Below, in pieces: positions 14,542 to 22,968 of a stretch of DNA of 44,151 bases. A model generated the notes under the pieces. It did no database searches. It saw only the letters and a program-made list of their open reading frames with translations, and was not told the origin of the DNA. Where the stretch lies: NCBI GenBank assembly GCA_016191165.1, contig JACPPF010000175.1:1-44151 (forward strand), given 5' to 3'. This stretch comes from Planctomycetota bacterium (GTDB lineage Bacteria > Planctomycetota > Planctomycetia > Gemmatales > Gemmataceae). The stretch's first letter is position 1; every line of letters begins with the position of its first letter. Position numbers and translations under genes: made by a program.

Positions 14542-16683
14542 TCAAGCTTCGACATACCGGAGGAACTCAAGCCTTGCCGTGAGCGCGTTGATGTAGGCGT
14601 AAAGCCAAACTCGGCGGCTTTGAAGGAGTGTTATTTCCCTTGTAATGGTTTGAAGTTGCTCTGTAGCCTGAATAAAATCTGCGCGTTGCGCATAGTTGTT
14701 CGGATGCGCTGCGATTATGTTGGCGATGTTTTGCTGAAATCCGGGAACGAGATCTGTCAGGATTTCGGCAAGGTTTGAGAAAACACCATACCAATGCGTT
14801 GCATTAGCCCTTTCACGCACCAGAAAGGGAATAATCGCCTCGCCCATGTTTCGGGCTAGCGGTTGATACGGATTTGGATCGGGTTGGTCGTTGATATCGA
14901 CGAACCATGTGATGTTTTTGCTAGCGCTAACACTCGCAGTCGTATCGGTGGCCGTGATGGTCACGTTGAACGGTCCATTTTCATTCGCATCCTCAGCAAT
15001 TGTCCCAGAGATCACGCCAGTGCTTGCGTTGATATTCAATCCGTCGGGCAAACCTGTAGCACTGTAGGTAATCGTGTGCCCGTTGAGTGCGGCAACCGTC
15101 AACGGAAGTTCAACCGTTGACTCGGTCAAGCCATACTGATCGCCTGGATTCCCCAGGAATACTTTCTTCACGTCCCAAAAGAATGTCTTTTCGGCATAGT
15201 AGGTTCCATCGCCGACGTTGATATTGACCTCATACGGATCGGCATCGTCCGCGTTGCTGGCGATAGTTCCGCTAATCACACCAGTGCTTGTGTTGATGCT
15301 CAGTCCAGTCGGCAAGCCGGTGGCGCCAAAAGAAAGTGTCCCCGTTTCGGCATAAGGTGCCTCGACTTCGATTTCCACTTCGGAATCGACCAAGTTTTGC
15401 TGGTCGCCCGGATGGAGTAATACTAGAAATCCAACGACCCAATTGAAATCGATGTGTTCGCTGATATCAGCGCCCCCATTTGTCGCCGTTACAGTAACCG
15501 CAAACGGACTGTACAAATAGGCGCTCCCCGAAATGGTGCCGGTGATTATCCCAGTGTTGGCATCAATGCTCACGCCCGAAGGCAAACCAGTGGCGCTGTA
15601 GGTGAGTGCCGTGCCGTCGGTACTCCACGCACGGGTCGCCCATTCCACCTCCGCGCCGCCAATGCTTTCCAAATCGTCCGAGGCCACTATGAATACTTCC
15701 GGGGCATCCACGTACCAGTCAAATTCGGCTTCATCATAAATCCCGGCCGCGCTATCGGTGGCCGTGATGGTCACGGCGAATGGGCTGCTCGCCTCTTCGC
15801 CATAGGCGATTGTGCCGGTGATTTCACCGGTGCTGGAATTGATGCTGAGGCCATCGGGCATGCCGGTGGCGCCGTAGCTGAGGGTGTGGGTCGGAGGTGC
15901 CCAGCTGTAAAGGTCCACGCTCACCGTTTCGCCGGCCACGTTGTACTGATCGCCTTGAACGACGGCGACGTAGGATTCCGTGATGGTCCAATTGAAATTC
16001 TGATTCGGACTCGAAGAGCCGTCACCGACGGTGATGTTGCCCAGATACGGCGTGCTCGTTTGAGCGCTGCTTGAGACGGTCCCGGAAATCAGCCCGCTGC
16101 CGCTGTTGATATTCAAACCCGTTGGCAAACCCATCGCGCTGTAGCTGAGTGTGTCGCCGTCGGCGTCGCTGGCGTTAATCTGCAAGGAGACGACATCGCC
16201 GCGCATATTTTCCTGGTTGCTAATGGAAAAAGTCGGAGCGGTGTTGGCGACCGTCGCGCCGGGGTTGCCGGTCATGCCGGAGGTGTAGGGGTCGTAGGGC
16301 GTGATGACAACCGAGACGTAGTCGCCCTTGTTGCCGTTGCCCGCCTGGCTCAGGTCGAGGGTGTCGCTGGTCGAGGAAGTACCGAGTGTGGACTTGACGG
16401 TGTTGCCGTTGACTTTCCAGACGTAATCGAACGTGATGGGATCGCTATCGGAATCGCTGGCGGAGACGTTGACGGTGAGGATGTCGTTCGTCTTGGGAGA
16501 GAACGAGTCGAGCATGGCGCTGTTGATCATCGGCGCGGCATTGGGTACGACGCGATCCTCCAGGCGCTCTACCAGCAGGCGAGCGTAACCCGGCCGCTTA
16601 CGCGGCTCGGCTCGGCGGATTGGGAAACGCCCCCCCCCCATATAAATAAGTTTATGTATCCAGGAGCAGAGTGGGCCGAACAT
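14542..16683 (-). CDS. Secreted putative-Ig (He_PIG) repeat protein
   Basis: The 713-residue protein has no classical signal peptide. It carries the planctomycete N-terminal motif 'LLVERLEDRVVPNA' (residues 36-49), usual in large surface or extracellular proteins of this phylum. Five He_PIG/cadherin-like repeats follow at about 80-100 residue spacing, each with a core such as 'ATGLPTGLSINTSTGVISG'. The C-terminal ~110 residues are helical and unrecognised. It is probably an extracellular adhesive or structural protein. A nine-base G run immediately follows the internal ATG at 16640, so frame slippage at the 5' end is possible. The start at 16683 gives 14 residues before that point. Confidence 0.8.
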   Translation of the reverse strand: MFGPLCSWIHKLIYMGGGRFPIRRAEPRKRPGYARLLVERLEDRVVPNAAPMINSAMLDSFSPKTNDILTVNVSASDSDSDPITFDYVWKVNGNTVKSTLGTSSTSDTLDLSQAGNGNKGDYVSVVITPYDPYTSGMTGNPGATVANTAPTFSISNQENMRGDVVSLQINASDADGDTLSYSAMGLPTGLNINSGSGLISGTVSSSAQTSTPYLGNITVGDGSSSPNQNFNWTITESYVAVVQGDQYNVAGETVSVDLYSWAPPTHTLSYGATGMPDGLSINSSTGEITGTIAYGEEASSPFAVTITATDSAAGIYDEAEFDWYVDAPEVFIVASDDLESIGGAEVEWATRAWSTDGTALTYSATGLPSGVSIDANTGIITGTISGSAYLYSPFAVTVTATNGGADISEHIDFNWVVGFLVLLHPGDQQNLVDSEVEIEVEAPYAETGTLSFGATGLPTGLSINTSTGVISGTIASNADDADPYEVNINVGDGTYYAEKTFFWDVKKVFLGNPGDQYGLTESTVELPLTVAALNGHTITYSATGLPDGLNINASTGVISGTIAEDANENGPFNVTITATDTTASVSASKNITWFVDINDQPDPNPYQPLARNMGEAIIPFLVRERANATHWYGVFSNLAEILTDLVPGFQQNIANIIAAHPNNYAQRADFIQATEQLQTITREITLLQSRRVWLYAYINALTARLEFLRYVEA
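16630..16638 (-). repeat. Homopolymer G9 tract at the 5' end of the putative-Ig gene
   Basis: Nine consecutive C on the plus strand read as G9 in the coding strand, directly after the AT of an in-frame ATG at 16640. Loss or gain of one base would disconnect the first 15 codons from the rest. It is either a slippage (phase-variation) site or a sequencing-error risk. Confidence 0.7.
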
Positions 16684-16804
16684 GGTGCGAGTCCTTGCGT
16701 GAGAAGGGGGAGCAGATTTTTGGAACTGGGTTGACGATACCCAAGGCGCAAATAGGTTGTCAACAACAATTTTGGATTTTCTTGGAAAAGCTCAAGACTG
16801 AATC

Positions 16805-16950
16805 CACGCTAACATCAAGACAACAGGCTTTTCTCTCGAAAGACCGAACCAGTAACGACCGGTGACCTTATGACGTCCCGCGGCACTTCTGAAAGTCCAC
16901 AAGCAGTTCGGCGCCACGCCGCCCGCTGCCTGTATTCCGCGGCGGCTCTG
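16805..16950 (+). repeat. Duplicated kinase/ASPIC gene junction, copy 2
   Basis: This tract repeats the end of the kinase gene (AACATCAAGACAACAGGCTT...) and its downstream TAACGACCGGTGACCTTATG. The ATG is that of the ASPIC gene at 16870. No kinase frame is present upstream, so the kinase-derived part is a relic. Confidence 0.8.
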
Positions 16951-18702
16951 GGATTGCTATTCCTGTTGGCGTCATGTACGCGGGCGCCGGTTCCGGTGGA
17001 CGTGGCGCAACCGTCGCCCGCCGAAAACGGGCCGCCGTTCTTTCATGACGTCACTTCCACGTCGGGTGTCAACGCCACCTATCGCGACGGCCAGGAAGCA
17101 GGTCATTACGCCATCCTCGAATCCCTCGGCGGCGGCATCGCCCTGTTCGACTTCGACAACGACGGACTCCTCGACATCTTCATACCTGGCGGCGGTGACT
17201 TCGGCGGACCCGACAAGAAAGAACCACGCGGACTGCCAAGCAAACTTTATCGCAACCTCGGCAACCTCAAATTTGAGGACGTGACCGCCAAGGTCATGGC
17301 CGAGCAGGCGCTGTTTTACACCCACGGGTGCGCCGTTGCCGATTACGACGGCGACGGCTGGCCCGACCTGCTCGTCACCGGCTGGGGTCGCGTCGCTCTG
17401 TATCACAACGAACCGGTTGATCGCGCCGACCCCAAGAAGGGCCGCCGCCTCGTCGAGCGCGCCAGCGCGGCGGGGCTGCGCCCGATCACCTGGGCGACCA
17501 GCGCCGCCTGGGCCGACCTCGACGGCGATGGCTTCCCCGACCTCTACCTGTGCCAGTACGTCGATTGGTCCCCCGCCAACAATCCACGCTGCCGCGGCTA
17601 CTCGGCCGGCGTCGAGCGAGATGTCTGTCCCCCCGCCCAATTCAAGGGCCTGCCGCACCTTTTGTTTCGTAATAACCGTGACGGTACGTTTACCGAGATC
17701 GGCAAACAGGCGGGCCTGCGCGTCGTCGGCGTCAAGGATGACAACGGCAAACAAGTTGACATGGGCAAAGGCCTCGGCGTCGTGGCGGCCGACCTCAATG
17801 ACGATGGCCGACCCGACCTCTACGTCGCCAACGACACCGTGGACAACTTCCTCTACTTCAACCGAGGCCAATGGAAGCTCGACGAATCCGCTCTCCTGAG
17901 CGGCACCGCCCGCGATGATCGCGGCCTCGCCAACGGCAGCATGGGACTGGCCGTCGGCGACTACAACCAGACCGGCCGCGCGTCGCTTTTCGTCACCAAC
18001 TACGAAAACGAGATGCACGGCCTGTACCGCAACGCCGGACGCGAGGCGTTTTACCACAGCACGTCCACCGCGGGCATCGCCGCTTTGGGCCAGAAGTACG
18101 TCGGCTTCGGCACCAGCTTCGTCGATCTCGATCACCACGGACTCGAAGATCTCATCATCGCCAACGGCCATGTGATTCGCCACCCCGCCGGCGGCTCGCG
18201 TCTGAAACAGGCGCCGGTCCTGCTGCGCAACCTCGGCGAGGGGCGCTTCAAGGATTACAGCAAGCGCGGCGGTGATTACTTCAAGACCACGCACGTCGGC
18301 CGGGGTTTGGCCCTCGGCGATCTCGATAATGACGGCCGGCTCGATGTCGTCATCAGCCACGTCAATCACCCCGTCTCCGTCCTGCGTAATATCGCCGACG
18401 TGCAAAAAAATCACTGGCTCGGACTCAAGCTGACCGGGAAAAAACGCCGCGATCTGGTCGGCACCAAGGTCACCGTCGAAGCCGCCGGCAAACGCTGGAC
18501 CCGCTTCGTCGTTGGCGGCGGCAGCTACCTGTCCGCCCACGACCCACGCCTCGTCATCGGCCTGGGAACGGCAGACCGCATCGATCGCCTCACCATCGCC
18601 TGGTCGCACGGCAAAACCGAACAATGGCCCGGCAAGGACTTCGCCGTGGACAAATACTGGCCCGTCACCGAATCCTCGGCCACGCCCCGGATGAGACCGT
18701 AA
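16870..18702 (+). CDS. ASPIC/UnbV and FG-GAP repeat lipoprotein (CRTAC1 family)
   Basis: The 610-residue protein carries a lipoprotein signal peptide with lipobox L-A-S-C (cysteine near residue 36). A beta-propeller of FG-GAP/VCBS units with calcium-binding 'D-x-D-x-D-G' loops follows ('FDFDNDGLLDIFIPG', 'DYDGDGWPDLLVTG', 'DLNDDGRPDLYVAND'). The C-terminal ASPIC/UnbV domain (from about residue 515) has 'GTKVTVEAAGKRWTRFVVGG' and 'SAHDPRLVIGLG'. Such proteins are exported and cell-surface associated, with roles in binding; no enzyme activity is established. The start lies in a duplicated tract that also contains the kinase 3' end, so it once directly followed a kinase gene. Confidence 0.9.
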   Translation: MTSRGTSESPQAVRRHAARCLYSAAALGLLFLLASCTRAPVPVDVAQPSPAENGPPFFHDVTSTSGVNATYRDGQEAGHYAILESLGGGIALFDFDNDGLLDIFIPGGGDFGGPDKKEPRGLPSKLYRNLGNLKFEDVTAKVMAEQALFYTHGCAVADYDGDGWPDLLVTGWGRVALYHNEPVDRADPKKGRRLVERASAAGLRPITWATSAAWADLDGDGFPDLYLCQYVDWSPANNPRCRGYSAGVERDVCPPAQFKGLPHLLFRNNRDGTFTEIGKQAGLRVVGVKDDNGKQVDMGKGLGVVAADLNDDGRPDLYVANDTVDNFLYFNRGQWKLDESALLSGTARDDRGLANGSMGLAVGDYNQTGRASLFVTNYENEMHGLYRNAGREAFYHSTSTAGIAALGQKYVGFGTSFVDLDHHGLEDLIIANGHVIRHPAGGSRLKQAPVLLRNLGEGRFKDYSKRGGDYFKTTHVGRGLALGDLDNDGRLDVVISHVNHPVSVLRNIADVQKNHWLGLKLTGKKRRDLVGTKVTVEAAGKRWTRFVVGGGSYLSAHDPRLVIGLGTADRIDRLTIAWSHGKTEQWPGKDFAVDKYWPVTESSATPRMRP

Positions 18703-18770
18703 GTGAAGAGTCCCTCCCTCATGGCAAGTCATTGTCACATCGTTGCTTGAAGCTTTTTTTCGAGGACTTC

Positions 18771-18903
18771 TCGGCCTGGTTCAAGTGAAGGTCAAAGCGA
18801 GCCGCCGGGCTTGTCCCGGCGGTGCATCGCGATCCGCCGGGGCAACCCCGGCGGATCGCGGATTGTTGGTTACCGTAAAATCGATGGATTTGAACCAGGC
18901 CGA
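18771..18903. repeat. Nested palindromic repeat between convergent genes
   Basis: Outer inverted arms TCGGCCTGGTTCAA (18771-18784) and its complement (18890-18903) enclose two perfect hairpins. CCGCCGGG-CTTGT-CCCGGCGG is at 18802-18822, and a 15+3+15 structure starting CGCGATCCGCCGGGG is at 18828-18860. It sits between convergent genes and may act as a bidirectional terminator. Confidence 0.85.
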
Positions 18904-18945
18904 TGAGGAAGCGCGGGCGAGGGGCCCGCGCTTTGGGGACTTTGA

Positions 18946-19911
18946 TCACTTGGCCTTGCCGACGCGGTTGTGCCAGGGGAAGGGGTTGACGACCTCAACG
19001 GGCCGGGTCGAGATACGTTCGCCGAGGATGCCCTCGAAGACCGACGCATAGACCTGGTCGATTTTCGCCATCGAGTGGGCGGCCATCAGAACATGCACCC
19101 GGCCTTGCGTGCCAAGCACCCAGGGTCGGCCACGACGGTCAAGTACCCGGGCAGCGCCGGCGGCATTCTTCGCCAGCTCCTGCTGGGCGCGGAACGTGAC
19201 GTCGGGACCGTCGATCGGCGCAGGCTTCAGGATGGGCGCCAGCGGCCTGCCGGTCGGATCGCGGTAGGTCAGCGCGTCCTTGGGATCTTGTGCTTCGGGT
19301 GGATCGAAGGTCATTGGCTCGACGGTCAGACCGTGCTCGCGGCGCAGCTTGTCGGCGTGCGCGGTTCGCAGGGCGACCTTGAACTTGGCGCCGTCGCCCT
19401 TGGCGTCCTTGACGGCTTGCTGCGCGGTTTCCACGATCCATTTCGCTTCACGCAGGAACGTGGCGCTGTTGACTGGGCCCGCGATGGTGTGCAAAACCCG
19501 GCCATCCGGAGCGCAGAAGTACGATGCGACATTGCCGCCTTGCTTGGCCTTGCCGACGATGCGGAAGGTGCCGACGCGCTGGAATGCACAGACGAAATAC
19601 TTGTCGAGATAGGCCCCAAGTTTTGGGTCGGCCAGGGCGTTCACACGGAGCGCCTCAGCGTTGTTTCAGGTGTAGTCCGGCTCTTCGAAGTAGCCGGAGA
19701 TGTGGATGACGAGGACGAGTTTCTCTTCTTTGAGCGCCCGTTTGGCGGCCAAGCTGGGCGTCTTCTCGAATTTGACGTTGGTGCCGTGATCGCCCTTGCA
19801 GGTCGGTTCGCCGAAGCCGTTCTTGCCGGTCTTCGGGTTGTCCGCAGCAGCGTAGGCCGTGAGGCTGGTGGCCAGTATTGCGACTGCCAGCCATCGCAGA
19901 TGGGGAAGCAT
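18946..19911 (-). CDS. Exported thioredoxin-like protein with an in-frame TGA (candidate selenoprotein)
   Basis: The frame from ATG 19911 encodes a signal peptide (residues 1-22), then a thioredoxin-like start with the central strand 'KLVLVIHISGYF'. It meets TGA at 19666-19668 (codon 82) and continues without a frame change for 239 more codons ('NNAEALRVNALADPKLGAYL', 'ASYFCAPDGRVLHTIAGPV') to 18946. The TGA falls where the first thioredoxin helix should carry its redox residue, after D-Y-T. The ribosome-binding site AAAGGAGG is excellent and no other stop occurs, which argues against an old pseudogene. A hairpin with GU in its loop follows at 19636-19654. If TGA encodes selenocysteine the product is 321 residues. 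If not, the gene is a fresh nonsense mutant, or translation restarts at GTG 19644. Confidence 0.7.
19636..19654 (-). promoter_or_regulatory. Putative bacterial SECIS hairpin after the TGA of the thioredoxin-like gene
   Basis: On the minus strand GGCG pairs with CGCC, then a C-A mismatch, then UC with GA, closing a five-base loop CGUGU. The loop G and U are 20 and 21 bases after the UGA. In the Escherichia coli fdhF element, the loop GU lies about the same distance downstream. This is a manual fold, not an energy calculation. Confidence 0.5.
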
Positions 19912-19999
19912 GTCAAACCTCCTTTGGATTGGTTGTCAAATATAAGACGATTGACCGGGCCAAAAGGATTGCGCCCGTGCCAAAGGATGGCGACGGCGC

Positions 20000-21487
20000 T
20001 CACCGACGGCGCTGGGCTTTGGGCGTGGTAGCATCCTGTCGCAAGTATAACCAGACTGATCCCGCCATCTGGTTGGAATCGTAAGGCCTTGTGATCTCGG
20101 CCAGGAGCGCCGCTTCCACCCGCAAAGGAAAGAGCTGGGTGTTATAGCCCCTCATTTTTTCCCGGCGAGCCTTGCTTTTTTCCGCGGGCTCATCGAAGGG
20201 AGCAGTTTCATAGGGGAGCAACGCCTCCATGATCTCGACATATTTCTTCTCAATTGCATTCAATTCTCGACGCAATATGACGATCTCCTTTTTTTCTTCT
20301 ACACCGGCCTTAGCTAGCCGGCTGAGTTTGGCCAGTCTAGCCAACGCGCGTTCGAAATTTGGCTCGAAATCCTCGTATTGTTCGGCGATCTCACGAAGTT
20401 TCTTTTTCCTTACCGCGATTTCCGCTGGCGTTTCCTTCTTACTTGGCCCGTCGAGGGCCGCACGGTACGTTTTCCGCAATTCATTCAGCTTCTTTTCGAT
20501 TTCCTTTTGTTGTTCGCGAGCTTTGGCAACGGCCTTTCGTTGGTTTTCAGGAACGTCGATTTTGGCCTCGTACATGCAAAAATCGCCGACCAGAAGGTCC
20601 AGGCGGCCGTCGCCGTTCCAGTCAACGGCGCAGATTTTCGCGCGCATCCCAGGTGCTATTTTCGCGCCGGCGGCCTTGCCCGCAGCAACGAGCGTTTGCG
20701 ATTGGGCCAATTTGGGTTCCTTCGCGGTGCCGATGTTCTTGTAAAACAGCACACTGCCATCACCGCACCCGAGCAATAAATCCACGCGTCCATCGCTGTC
20801 CCAGTCCACGGCGATCGGATGCGAATCACCCCCCGAAGCTTGAATCGGTTTGCCGTCCGCTTTGACCATTTGTGGCTTGCCAAAGGCATAGTTGGATGCC
20901 GAGCCATCGTTCAGGATGAGGTGCACATGGCCGCGCACGTCGCCGATGAGGAGGTCGAGTTTGCCGTCGCCGTTCCAATCTGCCGCGAAGACGGTTGAAG
21001 CACGTTCAATTTTAATGTCTTTGCGAGCGCTATCCTTGATGGGTTGCTTGCCGGCAAACTTGCCCTTGCCGAGGCCCTTGAAGAAGTAGAGGCGACCAGG
21101 CCAGGAACCGGAAAGGATATCAGGAATGCCATCGTTGTCGAGGTCCACAAACTGTGGAGTGAAGCCGATGCATCAGCCCGTGGGGACGGTGCCCTCGGTT
21201 TTGCCGTCCAGGAGGAGGTCATACTTGGAATTGAATCGGGGCGTTTGGTGGGTGCCGACGTTGCGATAGATTCGTAGTTGTCCTTCGGAGAATGCGCCGA
21301 CAAGGAGGTGCGGCTTGCCATCGCCATAAAAATCAGCCACTGCGGGGGCCGAATGACCGACGCCGCCGATGTTGATAGGTTTTCCGTCGGCCTCGACGCG
21401 AATGGGCTTGGCCAGCTCCTGGCCCCGGGCATGGAACGTTAGGGCCAGCGTGATTACCAGGGCCGTCATCCACCTTTGTTTCATCAC
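20000..21487 (-). CDS. Exported FG-GAP/VCBS protein with an in-frame TGA next to Cys (candidate selenoprotein)
   Basis: ATG 21487 opens a signal peptide (residues 1-22, ending F-H-A-R-G), then FG-GAP repeats ('VADFYGDGKPHLLVG'). TGA at 21173-21175 (codon 105) follows T-V-P-T-G and precedes C-I-G-F-T-P-Q-F-V-D-L-D-N-D-G with no change of frame. The repeats then continue ('AADWNGDGKLDLLIGDVRGH', 'AVDWDSDGRVDLLLG', 'AVDWNGDGRLDLLVG') before a coiled-coil-rich C-terminal third. Reading TGA as selenocysteine gives a Sec-Cys pair and a 495-residue protein. I recall relatives with Cys-Cys at this place but could not check. The start has AAAGGA. The product would be exported, perhaps as a redox-active beta-propeller acting with the thioredoxin-like protein encoded 88 bp downstream. 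Confidence 0.72.
21144..21158 (-). promoter_or_regulatory. Putative bacterial SECIS hairpin after the TGA of the FG-GAP gene
   Basis: On the minus strand UCCAC-AGUUU-GUGGA forms a perfect five-base-pair stem with a five-base loop. The stem begins 15 bases after the UGA and the loop GU lies at +21/+22. Distance and loop composition match the fdhF-type bacterial element (loop AGGUCU, GU near +20). Confidence 0.6.
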
Positions 21488-21543
21488 ACACCGTCCTTTG
21501 CGTTGATGCGGGGAAAGGATGTCCCAAAAAAACTATCGTAAGC

Positions 21544-21652
21544 GTTTAGCTATCAGCCAGAGCAAAGGCAGCGATCGAGATCGTCCTTCTGGTGAGGGTT
21601 CAAATCCTGATTTTCCGGCTGACAGCTGATAGCTGTCTGCTGATAGCTTAAC
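21544..21652. repeat. Palindromic repeat upstream of the FG-GAP gene
   Basis: GTTTAGCTATCAGC (21544-21557) is repeated inverted at 21639-21652 with one mismatch. A perfect hairpin GACAGCT-GAT-AGCTGTC lies at 21621-21637. The sequence is less GC-rich than the other palindromes and belongs to a different repeat family. The gap contains no gene. Confidence 0.7.
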
Positions 21653-21661
21653 GGCTAAAAA

Positions 21662-21886
21662 CTATCTACCCGTCCGCCGACACCCCGGCGCCCCACATGG
21701 CGGCAGGCTCAAATCGCCGCATGACGACGACGCGGCGCCGGCCTTGATCTGCGGCATGCCGATCAATGGAAGGTGCTTCTCAAGCTTCTTGCTTTCGCAC
21801 CGGGGACATTCCGGCTCCTCGCCGCGGTTGACGAGGGTCTCGAAGTCGTTGTCGCAATCCTGGCAAGTGTAGTGATGCAAAGGCAT
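21662..21886 (-). CDS. FmdB-type zinc-ribbon protein
   Basis: The 74-residue protein has the FmdB/CxxC zinc-ribbon layout. It opens M-P-L-H-H-Y-T-C-Q-D-C, has a second pair C-P-R-C about 17 residues later, and then the conserved 'KLEKHLPLIGMPQIKAG' tail with a few more cysteines and a proline-rich end. Members are small putative regulators of unknown target; many bacteria carry one near amidase or translation genes. It lies 57 bp downstream of the rhomboid gene on the same strand and may share its transcript. Confidence 0.85.
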   Translation of the reverse strand: MPLHHYTCQDCDNDFETLVNRGEEPECPRCESKKLEKHLPLIGMPQIKAGAASSSCGDLSLPPCGAPGCRRTGR

Positions 21887-21942
21887 TTTGTTGGCTCCCT
21901 ATCCCGGCGGCTCGCTGCGCTCGCCATCGGGCTTGTGTCGGT

Positions 21943-22860
21943 TCAGGTGCGGCGGCGCTTGTACATCTCGGCGGCTTGCTTCAGAACTTCCTCGTCTTGC
22001 TGGGTCAGGCTGCCCTTGCCCCATCTGGCAATTTTTTCCAGCACGGCGTCGAGTTTCGCTTCGAGATGCTCATCGACCGACGCGCTGGGCGCCGAATTCG
22101 CGGACACGGCAACCGGCTCCTCCTTGTGCGGGTCGGGCCGGTAAAGCTTGAGGCGCGGCCGGCTCCGGGCGCTCTGCCACCACAGCATGCCGTGAAACAT
22201 GCCCGTAAAACTGCCCTGCCATTTGTAGTACGCCAGGCCAAAAGCCGCGCCCGCGAGATGAACGACGACGGCAACGCCGGTATCGCGCTGCGAAAACCAG
22301 TAAAAGGCGTCCCGCGCCACGTTCAGCACCGCAAATAGCCAGATCGGCATCGGCAGCACCAGGAACACGTAGATGATTCGCCGGGGAAAATGCAGCGCGC
22401 ACAACACCAGCATCGTCGTCACAGCGCCCGACGCCCCCAGACACGGCCTGACCGCGGTCTGGAGGACGCCCCAGCCCGTGTAAGCAATACCACCTAGCAC
22501 GGCGGAAACCAGGTAGATAACCAGAAACTCCCGACGGCCGTAGAGCTGCTCGATGTCGCTGCCAAACCACCACAAAAAAAGCATGTTGAAGATCAGATGC
22601 AGACTGCCAAGATCGGGGTCGTGCAAGAAAGCGAACGTGAGCAGGCGCCAGACTTCGCCTTCCAGGACCTTGTTGACGTCGAGGATGAACCAATCGGTGA
22701 ACCAGCTGGCCTGACCGGGGTTCGACTGCGTCGCCACCTGCAGAAGCCAGGCGATCACATTGATGGCGATCAGCCATCGGCACACGAGCCCGCTCGGCAA
22801 GAGCGAATCGAACGCGCTCGGGCCCTCGTTGCGATAGTAGTCTCGATCCTGAATTCCCAT
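21943..22860 (-). CDS. Rhomboid-family intramembrane serine protease
   Basis: The 305-residue protein has about six membrane helices with the rhomboid catalytic dyad. The serine is in 'CLGASGAVTTM' (G-x-S-G, near residue 148) and the histidine in 'VVVHLAGAAFG' (near residue 211). The L1-loop 'EVWRLLTFAFLH' and helix-2 'LHLIFNMLFLWWFG' signatures are also present. It cleaves membrane-spanning substrates in the bilayer. After the membrane domain there is a cytosolic tail of about 80 residues ending in a charged helix. I chose the ATG at 22860 because 'MGIQDRDYYRNEG' is the usual opening of planctomycete members. A GTG at 22896, just behind AAGGAGAGG, is a real alternative. Confidence 0.9.
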   Translation of the reverse strand: MGIQDRDYYRNEGPSAFDSLLPSGLVCRWLIAINVIAWLLQVATQSNPGQASWFTDWFILDVNKVLEGEVWRLLTFAFLHDPDLGSLHLIFNMLFLWWFGSDIEQLYGRREFLVIYLVSAVLGGIAYTGWGVLQTAVRPCLGASGAVTTMLVLCALHFPRRIIYVFLVLPMPIWLFAVLNVARDAFYWFSQRDTGVAVVVHLAGAAFGLAYYKWQGSFTGMFHGMLWWQSARSRPRLKLYRPDPHKEEPVAVSANSAPSASVDEHLEAKLDAVLEKIARWGKGSLTQQDEEVLKQAAEMYKRRRT

Positions 22861-22968
22861 GGGAGGCTCGGCCCCGCGGTGGGCTGTGGATTTCACCCTC
22901 TCCTTTTTACCATATCCCGGGGCGGAGTGAAAAGTCTTTGCTTGTGAAAATTTTCCGGCGGAGGTAGG

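Noticed and set aside
16972-18738. 588-codon minus-strand frame opposite the ASPIC gene
   Set aside because: Complement of the repeated Asp/Gly codons of the FG-GAP units; no independent evidence of a gene.
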